Assembly: GCA_903824675.1 (NCBI GenBank)
Contig: CAIJXV010000061.1
Location: forward strand, 54,482 to 118,481
Reading direction: 5' to 3'
Source: an uncultured bacterium
GTDB taxonomy: Bacteria; Verrucomicrobiota; Kiritimatiellia; CAIKKV01; CAIJXV01
Length of the DNA: 64,000 nt
The notes beneath the pieces are model-generated. The model had not been told where the DNA came from. It saw nothing but the letters and a program-made list of their open reading frames with translations, and ran no database searches. Below, in pieces: positions 9,378-17,446 of the stretch. The position numbers and the translations under genes were made by a program. Position 1 is the stretch's first letter. Every line of letters starts with the position of its first letter.

Positions 9378-10040
9378 ATGAAAATCAAGCCCCATTCCAA
9401 ACTTCTCATGATTGGCGATTCGGTCACGGATTGCGGTCGTACCCGGCCGGTCGGCGAGGGCCTCTTTGGCGCCGGTGGCACGGGCTATGTGGCCCTGGTC
9501 GATGGACTCCTCTCTTCCACCTATCCGGCCCATGCGATCCGGGTCGTCAACATGGGTTCCAGCGGTGACCAGGTGCGGAATCTGCTCACGCGCTGGCAGA
9601 CCGATGTCATCGACCAGAAACCCGACTGGGTTTCGATCATGATCGGGATCAACGATATCTGGCGGCAATTCGATATCCCCCGACAAACGGAATGCCATGT
9701 TCTGCCCGCTGAATATGAAGCCGGCCTGGATAAACTGGTCCGGATCACCCAACCCAAAGTGACGGGGCTGGTGATGATGACGCCCTATTTCATCGAGTCC
9801 AACCCGGCAGATGCCATGCGGGCCCGCATGGATGAGTATGGAGCCATCGTTAAAAAAATCGCCCGTCGGCGCAAGGTTCTGTGCGTCGATACCCAGGCGG
9901 CTTTCAATCGCGTACTCAACCATATGCATTCCGCCGCCATCGCCTGGGACCGCGTGCATCCGAACCACATCGGACACCAGGTTTTGGCGCGGGCGTTTCT
10001 TTCGACCCTTGATTTCGATTGGAATGCCGCCGGAGCGTGA
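9378..10040 (+). CDS. SGNH/GDSL-type hydrolase
   Basis: A 220-residue single-domain protein. Block I is LLMIGDSVTDCG with the nucleophile Ser near residue 15. The glycine block is NMGSSGDQV, the Asn block is IMIGINDIWRQFD, and the catalytic Asp-His pair is in WDRVHPNHIGHQ near residue 200. All four SGNH blocks are present and the length is normal. Such enzymes deacetylate polysaccharides or cleave esters. Without a signal peptide it probably acts in the cytoplasm on imported acetylated sugars, fitting the neighbouring GH2 enzyme. GGAG at about 9363 precedes the ATG. Confidence 0.9.
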   Translation: MKIKPHSKLLMIGDSVTDCGRTRPVGEGLFGAGGTGYVALVDGLLSSTYPAHAIRVVNMGSSGDQVRNLLTRWQTDVIDQKPDWVSIMIGINDIWRQFDIPRQTECHVLPAEYEAGLDKLVRITQPKVTGLVMMTPYFIESNPADAMRARMDEYGAIVKKIARRRKVLCVDTQAAFNRVLNHMHSAAIAWDRVHPNHIGHQVLARAFLSTLDFDWNAAGA

Positions 10041-10045
10041 CCCCG

Positions 10046-10639
10046 ATGCCCCTCAAGCCCGCGAATCACCGCCCGTCTCTGCTCACGGCCTTATTGATTC
10101 TGAGCGGACTGCTTCTCCTGGTCCTGCCGCTCGCTCTTCGGTGGACCTACAACCAGATTCTGCCCGAATGGCGCGCCCGCCCTTATCGGCCCCTCATCCT
10201 TCAGACCGCCAACCGGTATGGACTCGACCCCCTTCTGCTCGAATCCCTCATCTGGCGGGAAAGCCGCTTCAATCCGCACCGGCACGGCGCCGCCGGCGAG
10301 AGCGGTCTGATGCAAATCCGGATCGATGCCATGCGCGATTATTGTCACGCCCAACGAATCCCTCCGATGCCCCCGCCCGCCCTGGTCGATCCTGCCACCA
10401 ACCTCACGATTGGCGCCTGGTATCTCGCGCGCGCTTTCCAACGCTGGTCCGACCGCGATGACCCCCGCCCCTTCGCCCTGGCGGAATACAACGCCGGCCT
10501 GATCAATGCCCGGAAATGGGCCAATGACCCAACCCGCGCTTCCGCCGCCACCTTTCAATCCCGGATCGCCTTCCCGACGACCCGCCGCTATATCGAGGAT
10601 ATCCTCTCGCGCGTTCCCCCACCGCCCGGTGTGAAGTAG
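10046..10639 (+). CDS. Membrane-anchored lytic transglycosylase (SLT domain)
   Basis: About 197 residues. An N-terminal membrane anchor (about residues 10-32) is followed by an SLT/lysozyme-like domain. The catalytic glutamate is in LIWRESRFNP near residue 71. Further SLT motifs are GAAGESGLMQIRIDA (GLMQ block), NLTIGAWYLARAFQRW and ALAEYNAGLINARKW. It cleaves the MurNAc-GlcNAc bond of peptidoglycan in the periplasm. The length matches short Slt-like enzymes found beside envelope genes. The start is uncertain: an upstream in-frame ATG at 10019 overlaps the SGNH gene, with which it is probably co-transcribed. The LMQI variant of the usual LMQL/LMQV block is normal. Confidence 0.88.
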   Translation: MPLKPANHRPSLLTALLILSGLLLLVLPLALRWTYNQILPEWRARPYRPLILQTANRYGLDPLLLESLIWRESRFNPHRHGAAGESGLMQIRIDAMRDYCHAQRIPPMPPPALVDPATNLTIGAWYLARAFQRWSDRDDPRPFALAEYNAGLINARKWANDPTRASAATFQSRIAFPTTRRYIEDILSRVPPPPGVK

Positions 10640-10884
10640 GTCGACGTGTTTCAGAGGTGGCCCGACGCGCGTGTCCCGCCGTAGTGCTTGGACGAAGGTG
10701 GATCCCTGCGGCGGGCTATTCTCTTCGCTATTTATCAAAGGTCGTGCGAAGGACCGCCCGGCCCACCCCGGAAATCTCGATCACTTTTCGGTGGCTGACG
10801 TTGCAACTGCAGGTCAACTTTTCCTTTACGTTGCACCCATGGAACCTCCATGCACCCGCTGCGGGGGATCTTTGGAATGCGCCC

Positions 10885-10913
10885 TTGCGAAAAGCGAATG
10901 GCCAAACTATAAT
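10885..10913 (+). promoter_or_regulatory. Sigma-70-like promoter of the rhomboid gene
   Basis: TTGCGA and TATAAT are separated by 17 bp, close to the consensus. The rhomboid ATG follows 23 bp later with AGGA at 10924-10927. The rest of the roughly 300-bp gap from 10640 shows no gene I can support. Confidence 0.75.
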
Positions 10914-10936
10914 ATATTGCTTCAGGAATTGATCAT

Positions 10937-11809
10937 ATGAGTCTTTTTGAAAATCCAGCCGAGGTCTACGGTTTCAAGCCGCGGGCCACTTATGCCTTAT
11001 TGATCGGCACCACGGTGGCCACCGTTCTGATCTGGTTGATCCAGATGGTGTTCCATCTGGATTTATCGATTCTCTTTGGCCTCAGCCTTCCCGGCCTGCT
11101 TCACGGCTGGGTCTGGCAGGTGGTTTCCTATCTCTTCCTGCATGGAGGCACCTGGCACCTGCTCGCCAATATGCTGGGACTCTTTTTCGTCGGGCCTGAA
11201 CTGGAACGTTCCCTCGGGCGGAATCGCTTCCTGGGCGCTTATTTCCTCTGTGGCATTCTCGCCGGACTGGGCTGGATCCTGCTTTCATACCTGGGCTGGA
11301 TCTTTTTCGCCGGCTTTAAATTCGCCGCTTGTATCGGTGCCTCCGGCGCCCTCTTCGGCCTGCTTGGGATCTTCGGCGGACTCTATCCCACCCGCCAGGT
11401 CACTTTGCTGGTCTTTTTTATTCTGCCCGTAACCCTCAAGGCCCGCAACCTGGTTTTTGTGCTCATGGCCGTCTCGGTGATTTTTTTAATCAAAGACAGC
11501 GGTAATGTCGCTCACGCCGCACATCTCGCCGGAGGTGTGGCTGGTTATCTCTATGGACGCCGGCGGCGCCTGGACCTCGACTCCGACTATGCCGTGGTCA
11601 GCCCCCCAGCCCACTCCCGCTCCCTCCTGCAACGGCTCCAGTTTTGGAAACGCCCGCATCTTAAAATTCACCGCATCGAACCGGGAATCGCCCCGGAGGA
11701 AATCGACGCCGTCCTCGATAAAATCAACCGCTTCGGTTATGCCAGTCTCAATCGAACAGAAATGGATATCCTGGATCGCGCCAGCCGCGAAATGCGAAAT
11801 CGGCGATGA
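10937..11809 (+). CDS. Rhomboid family intramembrane serine protease
   Basis: A 290-residue protein with six or seven transmembrane segments. The catalytic serine is in CIGASGALFGLLG (GxSG, near residue 135) and the catalytic histidine in VAHAAHLAGGVAGYLYG (near residue 195). The loop-1 motif ELERSLGRNRFLGAY is the usual L1 segment, and HGGTWHLLANMLGLFFVG carries the conserved H/N pair. A soluble C-terminal tail of about 75 residues follows, with a DUF6576-like end rich in NRFGYASLNRTEMDILDRAS, often seen in PVC and Bacteroidota rhomboids. It cleaves membrane proteins in the inner membrane. It has its own promoter and converges on the glycosyltransferase gene. Confidence 0.92.
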   Translation: MSLFENPAEVYGFKPRATYALLIGTTVATVLIWLIQMVFHLDLSILFGLSLPGLLHGWVWQVVSYLFLHGGTWHLLANMLGLFFVGPELERSLGRNRFLGAYFLCGILAGLGWILLSYLGWIFFAGFKFAACIGASGALFGLLGIFGGLYPTRQVTLLVFFILPVTLKARNLVFVLMAVSVIFLIKDSGNVAHAAHLAGGVAGYLYGRRRRLDLDSDYAVVSPPAHSRSLLQRLQFWKRPHLKIHRIEPGIAPEEIDAVLDKINRFGYASLNRTEMDILDRASREMRNRR

Positions 11810-11890
11810 AGTGACTCCGGCGAAAGGTCGGGGTTTTCCGCAATGACATCCGGCGGGAATCCCGTGCGTCGTCTGGCCGTCCACGGTCGA

Positions 11891-13399
11891 TCAGGGCGCA
11901 ACGGATGGACGAATCCGGAACAGACAGGTCTTTAAGGTCATCAAGCCAAACGTCAGCAAGCCCACGCCATAGGCGGCGATAAAGAAGCCGAACACATACT
12001 TGTGCGCATGGGTATACGCGTTGAGGGCCAGCAGGCAATAAAGGCCCAAGGCGATTTCACCCACAGCCAGGAGGAAATTGGCGTTAACCTGATATACCGC
12101 CGCCTTGCTGACCTTGCCGATACTCCCGCTTTTGGGAGTCCGCACAAAATCGGATTTGTATCCGATCAGCGCTTCGAAGACCGCCAGGGCATTATTTAAA
12201 CAGAGCCCGGTCCCGGTCACCAGCATGGCCGGAAAATGGGCCAGCGAAAACCAGCCCCGACGCAGGACCATTCCGCTGATGGTGTACATAAAACAAGGGG
12301 CCATGGCGCTGAGAGCGATGATCGTCCACAAGGCGGTAATCACCCATCGTCCGCTGGGAACCGGAACCCACAACAACACCGGCAGGGTCAGGCAACAGAT
12401 CAACACCATCAGGACCGCCACCGAATAATGGGTCAGATGCAGAAACGCCTCGAATTTCTGTCCCCAGGTCAGGCGTTTCGATGAAAAAATGGCCGGGAGT
12501 AGTTTAATGGCCGTCTCCATCGACCCTTTGGCCCAACGCCGCTGCTGGCTTTTAAACGCCACCACGTGATTGGGCAGTTCCGCCGGACATTCGAGATCGA
12601 AATCGAACCGGATCTGATAGCCGGCCAACTGCACGCGATAGGATAAATCGAGATCCTCGGTCAAGGTGTCGCCCTGCCACCCGCCCACCGCCTCAATGGC
12701 CGACTTCCGCCAAATCCCGGCGGTGCCATTGAAATTCATGCATAATTGGTTATAGCTGCGCGCGCCCTGCTCGGCGGCAAAATGGCCGTCAATCCCCACA
12801 CTCTGGGCGCGGGTCAACCAGTTTTCCAGCCGGTTCGTGTGACCCCAGCGGCCCTGGACGCAGGCGACCTCGGAATGGTTGTGAATCAGGGCAATGGTCC
12901 GTTTTAAAAATTCGCGCGGCACGATGAAATCGGCATCGAAAATAGCCATGTATTCGCCCCGGGCGCGGGCCGTGGCGTAGGCCAGGGCGCCCGCCTTGAA
13001 CCCGGTCCGGAGAGGACGGCGGACCACCTCGATGCAAATGCCCTGTTCGCGAAGTTCCGCCGCGGTCCGGTCAACGATTTCCCGGGTCTCGTCCTGGCTG
13101 TCGTCGAGCACCTGAATCTCAAAGGCTTCCCGGGGATAATCGATTTCGGCGGCGCTGCGAATAAGGCGTTCCACGACGTCTTTCTCGTTGTAGACCGGTA
13201 ATTGAATCGTCACCCGGGGATAGTCCGAGGCGCCCCGTCCTTGGTTAAAGGCCTCAACTTCTGCTTGAATTTGACAACGCATGCCTTTTTGGCGGCGCAA
13301 AAAAAGGTAGGACATCAGGTAACAATGCGTCCCATAAAGCATCAATCCCAGACTTCCCAGCGCGTAAACAGCCAATAAGCTATACTGCCAGACATTCAT
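11891..13399 (-). CDS. Processive family 2 glycosyltransferase (cellulose-synthase/CslA-like)
   Basis: A 502-residue membrane glycosyltransferase. An N-terminal helix leads into the GT-A domain: VTIQLPVYNEKDVVERLI, IQVLDDSQDETREI (first Asp), YMAIFDADFIVP (DxD), DTLTEDLDLSYR (catalytic TED) and FKSQQRRWAKGSME (QxxRW). Several C-terminal helices can form the export channel. QxxRW marks a processive enzyme that polymerises beta-linked sugars such as glucomannan or cellulose. It is close to the soluble-linker CslA-like group common in PVC bacteria. No BcsB or PilZ partner is visible, so the product may be an exopolysaccharide or a lipid-linked glycan. It follows the creatininase fragment on the same strand. 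Confidence 0.9.
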   Translation of the reverse strand: MNVWQYSLLAVYALGSLGLMLYGTHCYLMSYLFLRRQKGMRCQIQAEVEAFNQGRGASDYPRVTIQLPVYNEKDVVERLIRSAAEIDYPREAFEIQVLDDSQDETREIVDRTAAELREQGICIEVVRRPLRTGFKAGALAYATARARGEYMAIFDADFIVPREFLKRTIALIHNHSEVACVQGRWGHTNRLENWLTRAQSVGIDGHFAAEQGARSYNQLCMNFNGTAGIWRKSAIEAVGGWQGDTLTEDLDLSYRVQLAGYQIRFDFDLECPAELPNHVVAFKSQQRRWAKGSMETAIKLLPAIFSSKRLTWGQKFEAFLHLTHYSVAVLMVLICCLTLPVLLWVPVPSGRWVITALWTIIALSAMAPCFMYTISGMVLRRGWFSLAHFPAMLVTGTGLCLNNALAVFEALIGYKSDFVRTPKSGSIGKVSKAAVYQVNANFLLAVGEIALGLYCLLALNAYTHAHKYVFGFFIAAYGVGLLTFGLMTLKTCLFRIRPSVAP

Positions 13400-13541
13400 T
13401 CATATCCCATTCGTTTTGACGCACAAAGAGAACCACTTTACTCTTTCCCCCCTATCAATCAAGGATGGAATCACAAGGATGCCTCTCCGCCGCCCTTCGA
13501 AGCCGGCGCTTCAGGGTGGTTCCCGCAGGGTTTATCCGCCT

Positions 13542-13790
13542 TTAATCGGACGAGAATACAATGGGCAGGATCGCAACCGTCTCGCGTTGCGCCACTTTTT
13601 TAAGGACGTATTCAAACGTCAAGGGATCGCTCCCCAACGGCAGATGCGGACCATGATTCTCTATGCTCGTCAGGGGGAGCACCGCCACTCTCCCGCTGGC
13701 TCGACAGAGTTGGGGCAGCGTGCGATCGGTGTTCCGAATCCAAAAACAGTCGATCGTTTTCCCATCCTTGTTATTCCTTTGTGACTTCAC
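13542..13790 (-). pseudogene. Truncated creatininase-family fragment
   Basis: An 82-codon frame whose middle, VAVLPLTSIENHGPHLPLGS, matches the N-terminal metal-binding block of creatinine amidohydrolase-family proteins (usual form LPxGSxEQHGPHLPLxTD). The family is normally about 240-260 residues, so the active-site remainder is missing. I translated the next 130 bases in the other frames and saw no continuation. The GTG start overlaps the end of the upstream TIGR03790 gene by about 20 bp, and the best ribosome site (AAGG before an ATG at about 13767) is out of frame. It looks like a decayed gene that once followed the TIGR03790 gene. Confidence 0.6.
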
Positions 13791-15186
13791 GGGTCAATTC
13801 GATTTCGCTCCAGGCTTGACGACGGATCGTGCCGGCGCTGTAGGCCACCCCGCGCAATCGGTGCCGACCGGGCGTCAGGTTCCCGGGATCCAGCCAGATC
13901 TCATTCTCCCGGCTACGCGGTCGCAACGGCACCCCGTCACAGAGAAAAAGATATTTTGTAAAAATAGCCTTCCCGGAAAGATCCGGCATCACTTGAATCC
14001 GGGTCGGCTTCCGCAACACCGGCCCGGCCTCCATCCCGCTGAGCCGCAGGTTCTCTTGCGGTCCCGCCCACGGCGCCGCCAGGGGATCTCCCAGGATCAA
14101 TAACTGCAGGGGACATTTGGTCGCCAGGGCGTAGCCTTCGAGAATCGTTACCCCGCGGGCTAAATGCGCAAACAATCGGCCATTCGGAAATTTGGCCGCG
14201 ATCGACATCGGCTCGGCCACCGTACCGGCAGAAGCGCACGCCCCGGCCCGGATCCATTCACTGATCCGGGTCTGCCCCGTCTTTTCAAAAACCGCGCCGA
14301 AACTCGTCAGGTGATCCCCAATACTGCCCGGCCGCATATTCAATCGCTGAAAATCAACCGTGCCCCGCCCGGTCATCAGTCCCATCAAAGGAAGGGAGTT
14401 TGAAGGCCAATCGGAGGTGACCTGGACGGACACACCCAAGGCGCGCAATTCTTTCGCCGCGCCGGCAAATTGCCAGTCGCGGCACCGTGATCGGATATCG
14501 GTATTGGTCACAAAATATACGGATCCCCCGGGTGTCGCCGAGGACCGCCGGGGATTCCACGTTTGAATAATCTCCTCCGGTGTATTGCCATAGGCCCCCA
14601 CGTAACCCAGCATCATCGCGGGCAAAGGCATTTCCTGGCCCAGCCATTCCTTGAAAACATCCAGAGTTTGGGTGCCGGAAAAGGATGCACCCGGCCGCGC
14701 TGGACCGGCAAAAACCGGCGAAAGCCACTCCCCCTTTTCAATCGCTTCCCGGGGCGGGGGGCGATTGCGAACCCAGGTCAATCCGGTGAGGGACATCGGC
14801 GGCTGGGTGGCGATTCGCACCGGGAACCCCGCCGAGTAGACCCACGCCAGAACATGTCCATCCAGCCGGCGCTCTTGAAGCGTTCGATTGACCGGCTCCC
14901 AGATCAGACGCGTAAAATCATCCGGGGTCAACGAATCGGCCTCTGCGGATGGCAGGGGCACCTCGACGGAAATGAGATTGGATTCGGGCACCTGCCACAT
15001 CCGGCAATACTCCCGGGCCAGCTTTTGGGAGTCAGGTGACCGGGTATTTTCGATCACGACGACTTCATGCGGACCCAAAGCCCATCCGTCGCGTATCGCC
15101 AGACCCCATAGCCCGATTCCGCCTATAATCAGACGGAATAAACACCCGCGTCCAGCGCGGACGATTTGGGAGCCGGACCTCAACAT
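13771..15186 (-). CDS. TIGR03790 family secreted protein
   Basis: A 471-residue protein. A hydrophobic N-terminal segment (about 15-36) ends near DGWALGP and is a signal peptide or anchor. The body carries family hallmarks: VVVIENTRSPDSQKLAREYC near the start, VLAWVYSAGFPVRI, GSIGDHLTSFGAVF, IRAGACASAGTVAEP, KFPNGRLFAHLARG, and CPLQLLILGDPLAAPW. The family is widespread in PVC bacteria and Myxococcota, with unknown function. The GDHLTSFGA...GTxxEP...GDPLxxP order is similar to caspase/gingipain-like peptidase folds (inference). A consensus promoter lies six bases before the ATG, so the message is probably leaderless. Confidence 0.8.
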   Translation of the reverse strand: MLRSGSQIVRAGRGCLFRLIIGGIGLWGLAIRDGWALGPHEVVVIENTRSPDSQKLAREYCRMWQVPESNLISVEVPLPSAEADSLTPDDFTRLIWEPVNRTLQERRLDGHVLAWVYSAGFPVRIATQPPMSLTGLTWVRNRPPPREAIEKGEWLSPVFAGPARPGASFSGTQTLDVFKEWLGQEMPLPAMMLGYVGAYGNTPEEIIQTWNPRRSSATPGGSVYFVTNTDIRSRCRDWQFAGAAKELRALGVSVQVTSDWPSNSLPLMGLMTGRGTVDFQRLNMRPGSIGDHLTSFGAVFEKTGQTRISEWIRAGACASAGTVAEPMSIAAKFPNGRLFAHLARGVTILEGYALATKCPLQLLILGDPLAAPWAGPQENLRLSGMEAGPVLRKPTRIQVMPDLSGKAIFTKYLFLCDGVPLRPRSRENEIWLDPGNLTPGRHRLRGVAYSAGTIRRQAWSEIELTREVTKE

Positions 15187-15192
15187 GGCCTT

Positions 15193-15221
15193 ACTATAAG
15201 AGGAGACCTTGGGGGATGCAA
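15193..15221 (-). promoter_or_regulatory. Promoter of the TIGR03790 gene, predicted leaderless
   Basis: On the minus strand TTGCAT (15221-15216) and TATAGT (15198-15193) are 17 bp apart. The ATG at 15186 is only six bases past the -10 box, so transcription should begin at or within the start codon. Confidence 0.65.
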
Positions 15222-15289
15222 AGCCCTTTTATTTTCGAGTGGCCCTAGCGCCCCTGATTACGGGTGTAAGATAAATTTCTGTTGAGTCC

Positions 15290-15448
15290 ACTACGAAACA
15301 CACGAAAGGCGCGAAAAGATTGGAAGTCAAAACCACCTATCCTCGCAAAACGTTGCACCCCCTGGGCGCACCGTTTTGCGAGGATATGAATCGATGTACC
15401 GGGTTGATTGCCGACGATAAGTTTCGCGTAGTTCGCGTATTTCGTAGT
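15290..15448. repeat. Composite palindromic element (nested inverted repeats)
   Basis: The outer arms are ACTACGAAACACACGAAA... at 15290-15316 and its imperfect mirror at 15422-15448. Inside lies a nearly perfect 49-nt hairpin: TATCCTCGCAAAACG (15338-15352) and CGTTTTGCGAGGATA (15372-15386) pair over 15 bp, and the 19-nt loop pairs further with one mismatch. No transposase is attached. This resembles a non-autonomous palindromic element. The rest of the gap from 15187 to 15555 has no gene I can support; CCTA/TCCTATAGCC-type periodic sequence occupies about 15485-15530. Confidence 0.65.
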
Positions 15449-15555
15449 TCATGTGCTTTTCCCCATTCCCCGGAATTTGTCCTGCGCCTCCTAATCACCT
15501 ACAGCCTAAAATCCTATAGCCTGTTCATCCTGCGCAATGCTATGGTAACGGCATC

Positions 15556-17322
15556 ATGAACAACCCCGAACGCCTGGTGATTTTTTCCGACGGGCAATGG
15601 CACATCCATGTGACTCCACCCCTGGCTTCCGATGAAGTCCAAACCTTTGCCGTATCCGAGCTCCAGCAATATTTAGCCCGACTGGCGGGAACCCCGGTCA
15701 CCCAATCCGCCCTTTCTCCGCAAAGTATTCCGTTGATCCTGCATCTCGACTGCAATTCCCATCTTCCCCAGGACGCCTTCACGATCACAGTCAGTCCCGC
15801 ACGAATTCTCTTGAGCGGCACCACCGGCCGGGGCCTGCTCTACGCTGTCTACGCGCTACTCGAGGAGTTGGGGTGTCTCTGGGTCTATCCCACGGAAGTG
15901 GAAAGTATCGTTCCCCGGAAGGATTCCCTGGAACTTAAGCCGGGACAACGCACCGAGTCGCCGTCTGTCGCGCATCGCGGACTGGGATTATACGGACTCT
16001 ACGCGGATACGGTGGAGTTGGGTCGCGAGATGATTGATTGGATGGCTAAAAATCGCCTGAACCTCATTCTGACCTCGGCGGATCGTCAGGATGAACCCAC
16101 CCGAGCGCAAGCCATGCACTGGCCGGAAGTTGCCGCGGAACTGTTGCCGGAAATCCGGCGGCGGGGAATGATTCTCGAACATAGCGAACACATGACCCAC
16201 CTGTTTTTTCCACCCGCTCTGTTCGAACAGTACCCGGACTGGTTTGCGCTGGTCGACGGTCGGCGCCAGTGCCGCCAGATGTGTTTTTCGAATCCCGACG
16301 CGGTCACGTACTTCGCTGAACAACTGGCGGCTTATGCCGCCGCGCATCCCGAAGCCCGGATCCTGGGCACCTGGCCATTGGACGGCGCGGGCTACTGCGA
16401 ATGCGACGACTGCCGCCAACCGGATGTCGCCTTCAAAGCCATTCACCGGGTCGCCGAAGCGGTGGCCCAGGTTCGTCAGGACCTGACCGTGGAATATCTG
16501 GCCTACACGCCGCAAACCCTGCCGGTGCCGGTGGCCACACCCGCTTTGCCCAACATGAGTGCCCTGTACTGCGCAAAGTGTGATGAGTTGGCCCGCCAAT
16601 GGGTCCAACACATGCGCGGGGCCCGCGGCGCCTGTTATTTCGAATATACGATGGGCGACAACTACCACTGGAAAGCCAATGTGTGGTTGCGGCCGGAAGC
16701 CGGGATCGCCATCGCCCGGGCGCTCCGCGAAATCGGGTTTCACGGGGTCATTTCCCTTTTTCTCCCCATCCGCAACTGGTGGCGCTCGGCCTTTAACACC
16801 TGGTTCATGGCCCGTGCCTTTTGGAAACCGGAGATGAACGTAGCCCGCGAATTGGATCTTTATGCCGACCGCTATTTCGGCGACCTGGCCGCCGAAGTGC
16901 GTCCCCTCCTCGATCAAATTCTCTACCGGCTCCAGAATCCCCTGATCCAGGAAGCCTTTCATGGCGTCGTAACTCCGGGCCAAACCCCGATTCCAACGGA
17001 CCCGGAAAGCCTTCGTGCCGCTCAGATCCAAATACAACAAGACGCCCGCGAATTGGGCGAAGCCTTGTTGAAACTGGAACATCGGACCTGTGATGACGTC
17101 GTCCGTCTGCGCCTGCGGCGCTGGCGAACTTACGTGGAATATTTTGGAGCTTATTACCCGACTCGATCGGAAGCGAATCTGCCCCGTCCCGTGCCCGGCA
17201 CCCCGATTCCTCACGACTTAATCCGCTGGCTCCAATCCCAACCGGCCGAACTCGCCATGGTCAACGCCCCGGCCGACTTTCTCGACTGGCGGTTCGATAA
17301 GTTTACCGCGTGGGGGGGATGA
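15556..17322 (+). CDS. DUF4838-like protein with GH67-type N-terminal domain
   Basis: A 588-residue protein. Residues 1-115 form an alpha-glucuronidase/hexosaminidase-like N-terminal domain (EVQTFAVSELQQYLARLAG; ILLSGTTGRGLLYAVYALLE; ELGCLWVYP). The middle carries the DUF4838 barrel: MIDWMAKNRLNLILTSADR, GMILEHSEHMTHLFFPP, WPLDGAGYCECDDCRQ, VEYLAYTPQTLPVP and FEYTMGDNYHWKANVWL. The CxCxDC segment and the helical C-terminus (RELDLYADRYFGD) are typical. The family is common in gut and sediment polysaccharide degraders. It is thought to act on uronic-acid- or hexosamine-containing glycans, but activity is not established. The gene at 3880 is a shorter paralogue-like protein. No signal peptide is seen. 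The nearest -10-like box, TATGGT at 15541-15546, is weak. Confidence 0.8.
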   Translation: MNNPERLVIFSDGQWHIHVTPPLASDEVQTFAVSELQQYLARLAGTPVTQSALSPQSIPLILHLDCNSHLPQDAFTITVSPARILLSGTTGRGLLYAVYALLEELGCLWVYPTEVESIVPRKDSLELKPGQRTESPSVAHRGLGLYGLYADTVELGREMIDWMAKNRLNLILTSADRQDEPTRAQAMHWPEVAAELLPEIRRRGMILEHSEHMTHLFFPPALFEQYPDWFALVDGRRQCRQMCFSNPDAVTYFAEQLAAYAAAHPEARILGTWPLDGAGYCECDDCRQPDVAFKAIHRVAEAVAQVRQDLTVEYLAYTPQTLPVPVATPALPNMSALYCAKCDELARQWVQHMRGARGACYFEYTMGDNYHWKANVWLRPEAGIAIARALREIGFHGVISLFLPIRNWWRSAFNTWFMARAFWKPEMNVARELDLYADRYFGDLAAEVRPLLDQILYRLQNPLIQEAFHGVVTPGQTPIPTDPESLRAAQIQIQQDARELGEALLKLEHRTCDDVVRLRLRRWRTYVEYFGAYYPTRSEANLPRPVPGTPIPHDLIRWLQSQPAELAMVNAPADFLDWRFDKFTAWGG

Positions 17323-17446
17323 ACCGCTACCATCGCTGGATCTGACGCAGCAGGGAAAGGATTTTCGAACACATGCTGTTCCCTCGCGACAACAGCCAGC
17401 GCATTCTGCATTTCAGCGAATTCATTCAATCGTTATGAAGCCCGCC

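Noticed and set aside
17323..17446. A 31-codon plus-strand peptide (MLFPRDNSQRILHFSEFIQS region) after the DUF4838 gene
   Set aside because: It has protein-like character but no start context, no family and too little length. It may be a relic, but I cannot support it as a gene.
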